The notes under the pieces: model-generated
The model's database searches: none
The model's input: the letters and a program-made list of their open reading frames with translations, nothing else
Told to the model about the DNA's origin: nothing
Shown here: positions 16,225-27,183 of the stretch, piece after piece
Numbering within the stretch: the stretch's first letter is position 1
How the letters are laid out: every line of letters begins with the position of its first letter
Made by a program: the position numbers and the translations under genes
Source of the DNA: Mycolicibacterium bacteremicum
Lineage (GTDB): Bacteria; Actinomycetota; Actinomycetes; Mycobacteriales; Mycobacteriaceae
DNA length: 64,000 nt
NCBI RefSeq assembly: GCF_943913955.1
Contig: NZ_CALUAE010000010.1
Location: 36,007-100,006, forward strand
Direction: 5' to 3'

Positions 16225-17151
16225 ATGGCGTGGGTTTCTGCTGATCAGCTTGCCGACCGCACGCAGCGCGCCGCGCAGGCCGCCCTCGATGCCGGCCGGG
16301 CGCTGGGGTTGGCCGCCGACCGCGCCACCGTGCTGCACGACGTGTTCTCCGTCGTGGTGCATCTGGAACCGACACCGGTGGTGGCGCGCATCCAGGTGGT
16401 GCTGCCACCGGGCTACAGCCCGGAACTGCAGGCCGCGCGCCAACAACGCGAGCTCGACGTGGTCGACTGGCTGGACGCCCGCGGGGTGCCGGTCGTACCT
16501 CCCAGCCCGCTGGTTCCGCGCGCGCCCGTCCGCCGCGACGGGTTCGGCATGACGTTCTGGGAGCTCGCCGACCTCGCGGCCGATCACCAGGCGTACTCGG
16601 GCGTCGCGATCGCCAAGAGCGCCGAGCTGCACGCGGGTCTGGCCGGCTACCCGACCCCGCTGCCCTTTTTGGTGCCGTTCACCGAGACCGGGCCGGCCCT
16701 GTTCGCGGCGCTGGAACCCTCGGAACTGTTGACCGCCAACGACATCGATCGCGCCCGCGCCCAGTTCGCCGAGCTGTCGGCCGTGCTGGGCGACGCCGCG
16801 GCCTTCGCTGCCCGCCACCCCGGCGTCACCGTGCAACCCCTGCAGGGAGATGGCCCGTCGCACAACGTGATCCGAACCACCACCGGGATCAGGTTCGCCG
16901 ACTTCGAGGATGTCTGTGCCGGCCCGGTGGAATGGGACCTGGCGATGCTGGGGCCGGAGGCCACCGCCGAATACGACGACGCCGCCACGGCACTCGGACT
17001 GCGAAGGACCGACCCGCAGGTCCAGCGGCTGATGGACAGCGCGCGCACGTTGCAGTTCGTCGGGTGCGCCGTGTTGGCGCCGCAACTGCCCGTTTTGGTC
17101 GAGGGGTTGTCCACGGTGATAGCCGACTGGCGCAAGCAGCCTGCGATGTGA
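16225..17151 (+). CDS. Aminoglycoside-phosphotransferase-fold protein with altered catalytic motif
   Basis: This 308-aa protein has the APH/choline-kinase fold. The C-terminal lobe contains QGDGPSHNVIRTTTGIRFAD followed by FEDVCAGPVEWDLA, which aligns with the usual HGDxxxxN and DFxxxxxGPxxxDLA motifs. The histidine before the catalytic Asp is glutamine here (Gln207, Asp209). I take the ATG at 16225. A GTG at 16216 is also possible. It is divergent from the sirtuin gene. A role in antibiotic resistance should not be assumed, because mycobacterial members of this fold mostly act on small metabolites or are uncharacterised. Confidence 0.7.
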   Translation: MAWVSADQLADRTQRAAQAALDAGRALGLAADRATVLHDVFSVVVHLEPTPVVARIQVVLPPGYSPELQAARQQRELDVVDWLDARGVPVVPPSPLVPRAPVRRDGFGMTFWELADLAADHQAYSGVAIAKSAELHAGLAGYPTPLPFLVPFTETGPALFAALEPSELLTANDIDRARAQFAELSAVLGDAAAFAARHPGVTVQPLQGDGPSHNVIRTTTGIRFADFEDVCAGPVEWDLAMLGPEATAEYDDAATALGLRRTDPQVQRLMDSARTLQFVGCAVLAPQLPVLVEGLSTVIADWRKQPAM

Positions 17152-17185
17152 GCTGTCCGGGTGCGGGCAATGCCAGAATGGCCGG

Positions 17186-19222
<2,037 letters not shown>

Positions 19223-19253
19223 CCGCGAGCGGCGATTCCCGTCGCCGGATGCG

Positions 19254-20066
19254 CTACAGCCGTCCCTCGGTGCGTAACTCGGGGTGCACCCAGTCCGGGG
19301 ACCGGCGTTCCTTGAACGCCACGAACCCCAGCTTCGCCTCCGGACCGCTGTAGCTGGCCTTCATCCCGATCCGGTCGAACAGACCCAGATAGTTGTCCAG
19401 GTTCGACTTCACCACCGACCGCGCACCCGGTGCGGTCCGGCACACCTGGGCCAGCACCTCTTTCGCCTCGGTGAGCAGATCGTCATGCGCGACCACCCGG
19501 GCGATCAGACCCCAGTCCAGTGCCTCGGCCGCGGTGAGGACGCGGCCGGTGAACATCAGATCGCGGGTGCGCACCGGACCGATCAGCCGGGCCAACAGCT
19601 GGCTGTAATAGGTGTCGGCGATACCGCGGAACAGTTCGGGCACCCGGAAGGTGGCGCGGTCGCTGACCACCGCCATATCGCTGCACAGCGCGATCTGCAT
19701 GCCGCCGCCCTGGGCCAGGCCGTTGACCGCCGACACCACCGGCTTGACCGACTGACGCAGCGTCTCGAACGGCGTGACGTCCATCGACAGCGCCGAACCC
19801 CATGACATCCAGTCATCAGTGCCGTCCCCGCCGCCCAGGTCGCCACCGGGGGAGAACACGTCACCGGTGCCGGTGATCAGCAGGCCGGCCAGATCGGGAT
19901 CGGATTCGACGTGGCTGACGGCGTACCGGATGCCGAAGTACATGGCCGGGGTCATCGCGTTGCGGGTCTGCGGCCGGTCCAGGGTCACCACACCGAACGG
20001 GCCCTGGCGTTCGAACCGCAGGTACGGGGTGCCGAGCCAGTCGCCCTCGGGCGGTCGCGCTGTCAT
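19254..20066 (-). CDS. Enoyl-CoA hydratase/isomerase family protein
   Basis: This 270-aa crotonase-fold protein has the expected landmarks. RPQTRNAM stands near the N-terminus. The oxyanion-hole segment is VNGLAQGGGMQIALCSDMAVVSD, and FRVPELFRGIADT follows. The Glu-rich catalytic positions of true hydratases are not all conserved, so it may act on an unusual CoA ester. It lies 46 bp downstream of the PfkB kinase gene on the same strand. No substrate can be assigned. Confidence 0.88.
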   Translation of the reverse strand: MTARPPEGDWLGTPYLRFERQGPFGVVTLDRPQTRNAMTPAMYFGIRYAVSHVESDPDLAGLLITGTGDVFSPGGDLGGGDGTDDWMSWGSALSMDVTPFETLRQSVKPVVSAVNGLAQGGGMQIALCSDMAVVSDRATFRVPELFRGIADTYYSQLLARLIGPVRTRDLMFTGRVLTAAEALDWGLIARVVAHDDLLTEAKEVLAQVCRTAPGARSVVKSNLDNYLGLFDRIGMKASYSGPEAKLGFVAFKERRSPDWVHPELRTEGRL

Positions 20067-20112
20067 GGCTGCCGACTATAACGCCAACTGTTGACGGTTC
20101 AGTTCCGGTGCT

Positions 20113-20964
20113 TCAGCCGAGCGCGTCCTCGATGGCCTCATCGGTGGGGGCGCAGTCGCCCGCGCCCGGCACCAGGGTGGCCAGCGCGCCCGCCGCGCCC
20201 GCTCGCCGCAGTGCATGTTCGGCGCCGTCCGGCCAGCCGGCGGCCAGCACGCCGGCGAACACATCACCGGCTCCGGTGGTGTCCACCGGCTCCACCTCCG
20301 GAGCGCCGACATGGACCTCACCGGACGCAGTGCGTAGCGTCGCGCCGCGGGCACCCAGCGTGGTCACCAGAGCGGGTACCGGCCAATCCCATTGCCGCGC
20401 CTCGGTTTCGTTGACGATGACGACATCGGTCAGCTCGGCGAGCTGGGCGAGGATGGTCGGGTCGGCACCGGCCGGCGAGGCGTTGAGCACCACCACGGCG
20501 CCCGCGTCCCGGGCGATGCGGGCCGCGGTCAGCGCCGTTTCGACGGGGATCTCCAACTGGACCAGCAACACCTCACAACCGGCGATGACATCGCGTACCT
20601 GTGGCGAGTTCAGCGACAGGTGAGCGTTGGCGCCCCCGGCCACCACGATCATGTTCTCGGCGGCACCGTCGACGATGATGCCCGCGGTTCCACTCGGCAT
20701 CGGCAGGTGAACGACGCCCGCGGTGTCCACGCCGTTGCGCTCCAGGTGCGCCAGCAGATCAGCCGCGGCGGCATCCGAACCGACCGCGCCGACGAAACTC
20801 ACCTGCGCCCCCGCCCGCGCCGCGGCGATCGCCTGGTTGCCGCCCTTGCCGCCCGGGGACTGCACCAGGGTCGAGGCCAGCACGGTGGCACCGGGAGTGG
20901 GCAGCGCCTCGACGGTGAAGACGAGATCCATGTTCACGCTGCCCACCACGCACACCCGCGTCAT
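20113..20964 (-). CDS. rbsK: PfkB family carbohydrate kinase (ribokinase-like)
   Basis: The 283-aa protein has the ribokinase signatures VVGSVNMDL at the N-terminus and GGKGGNQAIAAARAG, plus the catalytic PfkB motif DTTGAGDVFAGVLAAG near the C-terminus. Those features fit ribokinase, which makes ribose 5-phosphate. M. tuberculosis has rbsK in the same neighbourhood (Rv2436). I start at the ATG at 20964; a GTG three codons upstream (20973) is an alternative. It is divergent from proA across a 57-bp gap. Confidence 0.8.
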   Translation of the reverse strand: MTRVCVVGSVNMDLVFTVEALPTPGATVLASTLVQSPGGKGGNQAIAAARAGAQVSFVGAVGSDAAAADLLAHLERNGVDTAGVVHLPMPSGTAGIIVDGAAENMIVVAGGANAHLSLNSPQVRDVIAGCEVLLVQLEIPVETALTAARIARDAGAVVVLNASPAGADPTILAQLAELTDVVIVNETEARQWDWPVPALVTTLGARGATLRTASGEVHVGAPEVEPVDTTGAGDVFAGVLAAGWPDGAEHALRRAGAAGALATLVPGAGDCAPTDEAIEDALG

Positions 20965-21009
20965 GAGGCTCACCGTAACCCCAACCGCCCGATCCCCGCG
21001 GATGGTCGA

Positions 21010-21015
21010 TACGCT
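21010..21015 (+). promoter_or_regulatory. Leaderless -10 box of proA
   Basis: TACGCT ends 6 nt before the ATG at 21022, the leaderless arrangement. This supports 21022 as the first codon over the internal ATG at 21067. Confidence 0.45.
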
Positions 21016-21021
21016 GGCTCG

Positions 21022-22305
21022 ATGAGCGTCAAGGCATCGGAGGGCAGGAGCGCAGCGACCCGGGAAATGGCTCCAGATCTCAAGCAGCAGGTCCACGATG
21101 CCGCCGCCGCGGCACGCACCGCGTCGCGCCGCCTGGCCGTGCTGAGCACCGCCGAGAAGAACCGCGCCCTGCATGCGGCCGCCGACAGCGTCCTGGCCCG
21201 GGTCGAGGAGATCCTGGCTGCCAACGCCGAGGATCTCGATGCCGCCCGGGCCGCCGGTACCGCCGAGGCCATGCTGGACCGTCTCGCCCTCAACCCGCAG
21301 CGCGTCGACGGGATCGCCGCCGGGCTGCGACAGGTCGCCGGGCTGCCCGACCCGATCGGTGAGGTGCTGCGCGGTAGCACGCTGCCCAACGGGCTGCAGC
21401 TGCGCCAGCAGCGGGTGCCGCTCGGCGTCGTCGGCATCGTCTACGAGGGCCGGCCCAACGTCACCGTCGATGCGTTCGGTCTCACCTGCAAATCGGGTAA
21501 CGCCGTGCTGCTGCGCGGCAGCTCGTCGGCGGCCCGGTCCAATGCGGCGCTGGTGGCCGCGCTGCGTGCCGCCCTGGTCGCCGAGGGGTTGCCCGCCGAC
21601 GCGGTGCAGCTGCTGCCCAGCGAGGACCGCGTCACCGTCACCCACCTGATTCAGGCGCGCGGTCTGGTCGATGTGGTGATCCCGCGCGGCGGTGCGGGTC
21701 TGATCGACGCGGTGGTGCGGGATGCGACCGTGCCGACCATCGAGACCGGCGTCGGGAACTGCCACGTATTCGTGCACGCCGCAGCCGATCTGGATGTCGC
21801 CGAGCGCATCCTGCTCAACGCCAAGACGCGCAGGCCCAGCGTCTGCAACGCCGCCGAGACGCTGCTGGTCGACCGGGCCGTCGCCGACACCGCATTGCCC
21901 CGACTGGTGACCGCCCTGCAGGACGCCGGGGTGACCGTGCACCTGGACCCCAGCGAGGAGGAACTGCGCGCGGAGTTCCTGTCGATGGATATCGCCGTGC
22001 AGGTCGTCGACGGCGTCGACGGCGCCATCGCGCACGTCAACGAATACGGCACCGGACACACCGAGGCCATCGTCACCACCGAACTCGCCGCCGCACAGGC
22101 GTTCACCGGCCAGGTCGATGCGGCCGCGGTGATGGTCAACGCCTCGACCTCGTTCACCGACGGCGAGCAGTTCGGATTCGGCGCCGAAATCGGGATCTCG
22201 ACCCAGAAACTGCATGCCCGCGGCCCGATGGGGCTGCCCGAACTGACCTCGACCAAGTGGATCGTGTGGGGCTCGTCTCCCGAGGGCCACATTCGGCCGG
22301 CCTGA
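21022..22305 (+). CDS. proA: Glutamate-5-semialdehyde dehydrogenase (gamma-glutamyl phosphate reductase)
   Basis: ProA reduces gamma-glutamyl phosphate with NADPH, the second step of proline synthesis. From 21022 the protein is 427 aa. The catalytic cysteine lies in RRPSVCNAAETLLVD, and VGIVYEGRPNVTVDAFGLTC, IETGVGNCHVFVH and GFGAEIGISTQKLHARGPMG are all family hallmarks. The ATG at 21067 gives 412 aa, closer to the M. tuberculosis length, and follows GGCAGGAGCGCAGCGACC, a MIRU-like spacer. Both starts are plausible. proA is 10 kb from proB, as in other mycobacteria. Confidence 0.95.
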   Translation: MSVKASEGRSAATREMAPDLKQQVHDAAAAARTASRRLAVLSTAEKNRALHAAADSVLARVEEILAANAEDLDAARAAGTAEAMLDRLALNPQRVDGIAAGLRQVAGLPDPIGEVLRGSTLPNGLQLRQQRVPLGVVGIVYEGRPNVTVDAFGLTCKSGNAVLLRGSSSAARSNAALVAALRAALVAEGLPADAVQLLPSEDRVTVTHLIQARGLVDVVIPRGGAGLIDAVVRDATVPTIETGVGNCHVFVHAAADLDVAERILLNAKTRRPSVCNAAETLLVDRAVADTALPRLVTALQDAGVTVHLDPSEEELRAEFLSMDIAVQVVDGVDGAIAHVNEYGTGHTEAIVTTELAAAQAFTGQVDAAAVMVNASTSFTDGEQFGFGAEIGISTQKLHARGPMGLPELTSTKWIVWGSSPEGHIRPA

Positions 22306-22333
22306 TCCGCCCGGACCACACTGAAAAGAGACC

Positions 22334-23221
22334 ATGTTGAGCGTTCCCGCCCGTCCGGCGCCCCTGTTCGCCGATATCGACGACGTCGCCAAGCGGCTCG
22401 CCGAAACCGGTTACCTGCCCGACAAGGCCACCGCCACGGCGGTGTTCCTGGCCGACCGGCTCGGCAAGCCGCTGCTGGTGGAGGGACCGGCCGGGGTCGG
22501 CAAGACCGAACTGGCCCGCGCCATCGCGCAGACCACCGGCAGCGAGCTGGTCCGGCTGCAGTGCTACGAGGGTGTCGACGAGTCGCGTGCGCTCTACGAA
22601 TGGAACCACGCCAAGCAGATCCTGCGGATCCAGGCCGGTACCGCCCAGACCGGGGACTGGGACCAGACCAAGACCGATGTGTTCAGCGAGGAATTCCTGC
22701 TCAGCCGGCCGCTGCTGACCGCCATCCGCCGCACCGACCCCACCGTGCTGCTGATCGACGAGACCGACAAGGCCGATATCGAGATCGAGGGCCTGCTGCT
22801 GGAGGTGCTGTCCGACTTCGCGGTCACGGTGCCGGAGCTGGGCACCATAAAGGCCGAGCGCGCCCCGCTGGTGGTGCTGACCTCCAACGCCACCCGCGAG
22901 CTGTCCGAGGCGCTCAAGCGGCGCTGCCTGTTCCTGCACATCGACTTTCCCGATGCCGAGCTGGAGCGGCGCATCCTGCTCTCCCGCGTCCCTGAACTGC
23001 CCGAGACCATCGCCTCGGAACTGGTGCGCATCATCGGGGTGCTGCGCGGCATGCAGCTCAAGAAGCTGCCGTCGGTGGCCGAGACCATCGACTGGGGACG
23101 CACGGTGCTGGCCCTGGGCATGGACACCATCGACGACGAGATGATCGCCGCCACCCTCGGCGTCGTCCTCAAACACCAGTCCGATCAGACCAAGGCGGCG
23201 GGGGAGCTGAGGCTCAACTGA
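22334..23221 (+). CDS. MoxR family AAA+ ATPase
   Basis: This 295-aa chaperone-like ATPase has Walker A GPAGVGKTELA near residue 52 and Walker B VLLIDETDKAD. It also has the arginine/sensor segment LTSNATRELSEALKRRC. MoxR proteins work with VWA-domain partners to insert cofactors or remodel complexes. The very next gene encodes such a partner and overlaps by one base (TGATG). The pair matches the Rv2426c-Rv2425c pair of M. tuberculosis. The client complex is unknown. Confidence 0.92.
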   Translation: MLSVPARPAPLFADIDDVAKRLAETGYLPDKATATAVFLADRLGKPLLVEGPAGVGKTELARAIAQTTGSELVRLQCYEGVDESRALYEWNHAKQILRIQAGTAQTGDWDQTKTDVFSEEFLLSRPLLTAIRRTDPTVLLIDETDKADIEIEGLLLEVLSDFAVTVPELGTIKAERAPLVVLTSNATRELSEALKRRCLFLHIDFPDAELERRILLSRVPELPETIASELVRIIGVLRGMQLKKLPSVAETIDWGRTVLALGMDTIDDEMIAATLGVVLKHQSDQTKAAGELRLN

Positions 23222-24663
23222 TGTCCCGACGCACCCGCCCGCCGCAACCGCTGGCGCCGCACGGAATTCCCGGCCATCTCGTGGAGTTCGTCGAGGCGCT
23301 GCGCGGGGTGGGTATCGCGGTGGGCCCGTCGGAGACCGTGGACGCCGGCCGGGTACTCAACGTGCTCGGGCTCGGCGACCGCTCCGCCCTGCGCGAGGGG
23401 CTGGCCTGCGCGGTGCTGCGCCGCTCAGATCACCGCGACACCTATGACGCGATGTTCGACCTGTGGTGGCCCGCGGCGCTCGGGGACCGCACCGTCGTGG
23501 ACGACGAACCCGACGCCGACGGTGACGAACCGCGCATGGCCCCCGAGGACGTCGAGGCGATGCGCGCGGCGTTGGTCGACATGTTGGGCTCCGAGGCCGA
23601 ACTGGAGAATTTCGACGACCGGTTGGCCGCGATGATCGCCCGCATCGTGGAGGCCTACGGCCGGTACAACTCCAGCCGCGGACCGTCGTACTCGTCCTAT
23701 CAGGCACTCAAGGCGATGGCACTCGACGAGCTGGAGGGCAGGTTGCTGGCCGGGCTGCTCGCGCCGTACGGCGAGGAGCCGACACCGACCCAGGAGGAGA
23801 TCGCCAAGGCGTTGGCCGCACAACGGGTTTCGCAGCTACGGCGGATGGTCGAGGCCGAGACCAAACGCCGCACCGCCGAACAGCTCGGCCGCGACCACGT
23901 GCAGATGTACGGGGTGCCGCAGCTGGCCGAGAACGTCGAATTCCTGCGTGCCTCCGGCGATCAGCTGCGCCAGATGCGCAAGACCGTGCAACCGCTGGCC
24001 CGCACCCTGGCCACCCGGTTGGCGGCCAAACGCCGGCGGGCGCGCAACGGCGAGATCGATCTGCGCAAGACGCTGCGCAAGTCGATGTCGACCGGCGGTG
24101 TGCCGATCGACGTCGTGCTCAAGAAGCCGCACCCGGCCCGGCCGGAGCTGGTCGTGCTGTGCGATGTGTCGGGTTCGGTCGCCGGGTTCAGCCACTTCAC
24201 GCTGATGCTGGTGTCGGCGCTGCGCCAGCAGTTTTCCCGGGTGCGGGTGTTCGCCTTCATCGACACCACCGACGAGGTCACCCACATGTTCGGTCCGGAG
24301 GCCGACCTGGCCGTCGCGGTGCAGCGCATCACCCGGGAGGCCGGCGTCTACACCCGTGACGGGCACTCCGACTACGGGCACGCCTTCGTCTCGTTCACCC
24401 AGAACTTCCCGAACGTGCTCTCGCCGCGGTCCTCGCTGCTGATCCTGGGCGACGGCCGCAACAACTACCGCAATCCCGAGACCGATCTGCTGATCCGGAT
24501 GGTCAACGCCAGCAGGCATGCGCACTGGCTCAACCCCGAGCCCAGGCACCTGTGGGGTAGCGGGGACTCGGCCGTGCCGCGGTATCAGGATCTGATCCCG
24601 ATGCACGAGTGCCGGTCGGCCAAACAGCTCGCCGCGGTGATCGACGCGCTGCTGCCGGTCTGA
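23221..24663 (+). CDS. VWA domain protein, CoxE-like partner of MoxR
   Basis: The 480-aa protein has a C-terminal von Willebrand A domain with the MIDAS motif DVSGSV, followed by FSHFTLMLVSALRQQFSRVR, and later HSDYGHAFVSF and LGDGRNNYRNPE. The N-terminal half is helical and charged. This is the CoxE-type architecture found beside MoxR ATPases. In carboxydotrophs CoxD/CoxE mature CO dehydrogenase, but no cox structural genes are in view. Translation is coupled to moxR through TGATG. Confidence 0.9.
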   Translation: MSRRTRPPQPLAPHGIPGHLVEFVEALRGVGIAVGPSETVDAGRVLNVLGLGDRSALREGLACAVLRRSDHRDTYDAMFDLWWPAALGDRTVVDDEPDADGDEPRMAPEDVEAMRAALVDMLGSEAELENFDDRLAAMIARIVEAYGRYNSSRGPSYSSYQALKAMALDELEGRLLAGLLAPYGEEPTPTQEEIAKALAAQRVSQLRRMVEAETKRRTAEQLGRDHVQMYGVPQLAENVEFLRASGDQLRQMRKTVQPLARTLATRLAAKRRRARNGEIDLRKTLRKSMSTGGVPIDVVLKKPHPARPELVVLCDVSGSVAGFSHFTLMLVSALRQQFSRVRVFAFIDTTDEVTHMFGPEADLAVAVQRITREAGVYTRDGHSDYGHAFVSFTQNFPNVLSPRSSLLILGDGRNNYRNPETDLLIRMVNASRHAHWLNPEPRHLWGSGDSAVPRYQDLIPMHECRSAKQLAAVIDALLPV

Positions 24664-24683
24664 TCCGCAGCCCCACCCTTTCC

Positions 24684-24746
24684 GGCGAGCGTGCGCGTCT
24701 GCAGCCCGACACGCCGGTCCGGTGCCGGAGTCCGCGCACGCTCGCC
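24684..24746 (+). repeat. Inverted repeat after the VWA gene
   Basis: GGCGAGCGTGCGC (24684-24696) and GCGCACGCTCGCC (24734-24746) are perfectly complementary over 13 bp, with a 37-nt GC-rich interval that can fold further. It lies between the VWA stop and the nadD promoter and may serve as a terminator or REP-type element. There is no U-tract. Confidence 0.55.
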
Positions 24747-24773
24747 AGGTTCGGGCTCGCTCGATCACTCCCG

Positions 24774-24779
24774 TAAGCT
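24774..24779 (+). promoter_or_regulatory. Leaderless -10 box of nadD
   Basis: TAAGCT ends 8 nt before the nadD GTG at 24788. This would be the promoter of the nadD-rsfS-gpgP-octT-degV operon. Confidence 0.5.
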
Positions 24780-24787
24780 GCCTGTTC

Positions 24788-25420
24788 GTGGCCACGCGAC
24801 GCAGGTTGGGAGTGATGGGCGGGACGTTCGATCCCGTGCACCACGGGCATCTGGTGGCCGCCAGCGAGGTGGCCGATCAGTTCGACCTCGACGAGGTGGT
24901 CTTCGTTCCCACCGGGCAGCCCTGGCAGAAGCGCGACCGCGCGGTCACCGCGCCCGAGGACCGCTATCTGATGACGGTGATCGCCACGGCGGCCAACCCC
25001 AGGTTCTCGGTCAGCCGTGTCGACATCGACCGCGGCGGCCCGACGTACACCAAGGACACCCTGCGTGACCTGGCCGCCTTGAATCCCGATACCGACCTGT
25101 ACTTCATCACCGGCGCCGACGCGCTGGCCTCCATCCTGTCCTGGCAGAACTGGGAGGAGCTGTTCTCCCTGGCGCGCTTCGTCGGGGTGAGCCGGCCGGG
25201 CTACGAGCTCGACGGCGAACACATCGCCGCGGCGATGAAGGAGCTCCCCGCCGAAGCGCTGTCGCTGGTGGAGATCCCCGCCCTGGCGATCTCGTCCAGC
25301 GACTGCCGGCTGCGCGCCCAGCAGTCCCGGCCCATCTGGTACCTCGTGCCCGACGGCGTGGTCCAGTACGTGTCCAAACGCAATCTCTACACACCCACCG
25401 CTGAGGAGGCCCGGTCGTGA
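24788..25420 (+). CDS. nadD: Nicotinate-nucleotide adenylyltransferase
   Basis: NadD joins nicotinate mononucleotide and ATP to form deamido-NAD+, the step before NadE. From the GTG at 24788 it has 210 residues. Family motifs are GVMGGTFDPVHHGHLVAA near the N-terminus and the C-terminal AISSSDCRLRA (the ISSTxIR-type motif). I prefer this start because an upstream extension to 24722 has no family similarity and would cross the promoter. It overlaps rsfS by 4 bp (GTGA). Confidence 0.95.
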   Translation: MATRRRLGVMGGTFDPVHHGHLVAASEVADQFDLDEVVFVPTGQPWQKRDRAVTAPEDRYLMTVIATAANPRFSVSRVDIDRGGPTYTKDTLRDLAALNPDTDLYFITGADALASILSWQNWEELFSLARFVGVSRPGYELDGEHIAAAMKELPAEALSLVEIPALAISSSDCRLRAQQSRPIWYLVPDGVVQYVSKRNLYTPTAEEARS

Positions 25421-25797
25421 CGGCAACGACAGAAGCAGTCGAGATGGCCACCGTTGCGGCGCGCGCCGCCGCGGACAAGCTGGCCGACGACGTCGTGGTC
25501 ATCGACGTCTCCGAACAGCTGGTCATCACCGACTGCTTTGTGATCGCCTCGGCCTCCAACGAGCGGCAGGTCAATGCGATCGTCGACGAGATCGAGGACA
25601 AGATGCGCGAGGCGGGGCACAAGCCCGCCCGGCGCGAGGGAACCCGTGAGGGCCGCTGGACCCTGCTGGACTATGTCGACATCGTGGTGCACATCCAGCA
25701 CACCGAGGAACGCGAGTTCTACGCCCTGGAGCGGTTGTGGCGGGATTGCCCGACGGTGCCCGTCGACCTCGGCGAGCAGCCGGACGGTTCGCAGTGA
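25417..25797 (+). CDS. rsfS: Ribosomal silencing factor
   Basis: RsfS binds L14 and blocks subunit joining when nutrients are scarce. The 126-aa protein carries the family core DVSEQLVITDCFVIASASNERQ, REGTREGRWTLLDYVDIVVH and FYALERLWRDCP. The GTG overlaps the nadD stop, and its own stop overlaps the next GTG, so the whole set is translationally coupled. nadD-rsfS is one of the most conserved bacterial gene pairs. Confidence 0.96.
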   Translation: MTATTEAVEMATVAARAAADKLADDVVVIDVSEQLVITDCFVIASASNERQVNAIVDEIEDKMREAGHKPARREGTREGRWTLLDYVDIVVHIQHTEEREFYALERLWRDCPTVPVDLGEQPDGSQ

Positions 25798-26450
25798 CGG
25801 TGCGCCGACTCGTCCTGCTGCGCCACGGCCAGACCGAGTGGAACGCCGGCAGCCGGATGCAGGGCCAGCTCGACACCGACCTGACCGATCTGGGTCGTGA
25901 GCAGGCGGCCGCGGCGGCCGAGGTGCTGGCCAAGCGGCAACCGGTCACCATTGTCTCCTCCGATCTGCGCCGCGCACTGGACACCGCCACTGCCCTCGGT
26001 GAGCGGGCCGGCGTCGCCGTGCGCGTCGACGAGCGGTTGCGGGAGACGCATCTGGGGGACTGGCAGGGGCTGAACCACATCGAGGTCGACGCGCAGGCGC
26101 CCGGCGCCCGACTGGCCTGGCGCGATGACGCCCGTTGGGCGCCGCACGGCGGCGAGAGCCGGGTCGACGTCGCCGCCCGTAGCGTGCCGCTGGTGCAGGA
26201 GCTGCTGGCCGCCGAATCCGAGTGGGGTACCGACGGTTATGACCGTCCGGTGGTGCTGGTGGCGCACGGTGGGCTGATCGCCGCGCTGACCGGTGCCCTG
26301 TTGGATCTGCCGGTGGACAACTGGCCGGTGCTCGGCGGGATGGGCAATGCCAGCTGGGCCCAGCTGTCCGGGCACGTGGTCGACGACGCGATCAAGTGGC
26401 GTCTCGATGTCTGGAACGCCTCGGCCCAGGTGGCCAACGATGTCCTCTGA
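25794..26450 (+). CDS. gpgP: Histidine phosphatase, probable glucosyl-3-phosphoglycerate phosphatase
   Basis: This 218-aa protein of the histidine-phosphatase superfamily has RLVLLRHGQTEWNAGSRMQG near the N-terminus (the catalytic RHG). It also has the second catalytic site VLVAHGGLIAALTG. By position and length it matches Rv2419c, shown to dephosphorylate glucosyl-3-phosphoglycerate in methylglucose lipopolysaccharide synthesis. The GTG at 25794 overlaps the rsfS stop. The next gene overlaps by 11 bp and is the octanoyltransferase of the same pathway, which supports the assignment. Confidence 0.88.
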   Translation: MTVRRLVLLRHGQTEWNAGSRMQGQLDTDLTDLGREQAAAAAEVLAKRQPVTIVSSDLRRALDTATALGERAGVAVRVDERLRETHLGDWQGLNHIEVDAQAPGARLAWRDDARWAPHGGESRVDVAARSVPLVQELLAAESEWGTDGYDRPVVLVAHGGLIAALTGALLDLPVDNWPVLGGMGNASWAQLSGHVVDDAIKWRLDVWNASAQVANDVL

Positions 26451-27183
26451 GCAGCGCAGGACCCTGCTGGTCTTCTGCGACTCGCTGTCCTACTACGGCC
26501 CGACCGGCGGACTGCCCGCCGATGATCCGCGCATCTGGCCCAATATCGTTGCCGAGCAACTGGGTTGGGATGTCGAGCTGATCGGCCGGATCGGCTGGAC
26601 CTGCCGCGACGTGTGGTGGGCGGCCACCCAGGACCCACGTTCGTGGGCCGCCCTGCCGCGCGCCGGTGCGGTCATCTTCGCGACGTGCGGCATGGACTCC
26701 CTGCCGTCACCGCTGCCCACGGCACTGCGCGAGTTGATCCGCTATGTCCGCCCCCCGTTCCTGCGCCGGTGGGCCCGGGATGGTTACGGCTGGCTGCAAC
26801 CGCGGCTCTCGGCGGTGGCTCGCCCGGCGCTGCCCCCGCACCTGTCCGTCGAGTACCTCGAACAGACAAGGGCCGCAATCGACTTCAACCGTCCGGGGAT
26901 ACCCGTGGTGGCCACCGTGCCGTCGGTGCACATCGCCGAGACCTACGGCAAGTCGCACCGCTGGCGGGATGCCACCGTGAAGGCGATCACCGGTTGGGCC
27001 GGCGAGCACCGGGTGCCGGTGGTCGACCTCAAGGCGGCGGTCGGCGAGTACGTGATGAGCGGGCAGGGTAACCCGGACGGGATCCACTGGAATTTCGAGG
27101 CACACGCCGCGGTGGCCGAGTTGATGCTCAAGGGGCTTGCCGAAGCCGGGGCGTACTCGCCCGAAACCCGTTCTCTGCCATGA
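26440..27183 (+). CDS. octT: SGNH hydrolase-fold diglucosylglycerate octanoyltransferase
   Basis: The 247-aa protein has the SGNH layout. LLVFCDSLSYYGPTGG carries the block I serine and DGIHWNFEAHAAVAE provides the block V Asp and His. It is the positional equivalent of Rv2418c (OctT), which transfers octanoate to diglucosylglycerate, the primer of methylglucose lipopolysaccharides. The start at 26440 lies within the end of gpgP. Its stop overlaps degV as ATGA. The coupling of the two pathway genes is the main context support. Confidence 0.85.
   Translation: MSSEQRRTLLVFCDSLSYYGPTGGLPADDPRIWPNIVAEQLGWDVELIGRIGWTCRDVWWAATQDPRSWAALPRAGAVIFATCGMDSLPSPLPTALRELIRYVRPPFLRRWARDGYGWLQPRLSAVARPALPPHLSVEYLEQTRAAIDFNRPGIPVVATVPSVHIAETYGKSHRWRDATVKAITGWAGEHRVPVVDLKAAVGEYVMSGQGNPDGIHWNFEAHAAVAELMLKGLAEAGAYSPETRSLP

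Noticed and set aside
16225..17151. Antibiotic resistance gene from the APH fold
   Set aside because: Catalytic loop is altered and there is no mobile context; the fold alone does not show resistance.
20113..22392. 759-codon minus-strand frame across proA and the PfkB kinase
   Set aside because: The real gene is the 283-codon kinase starting at 20964. The upstream part is the antisense of proA.
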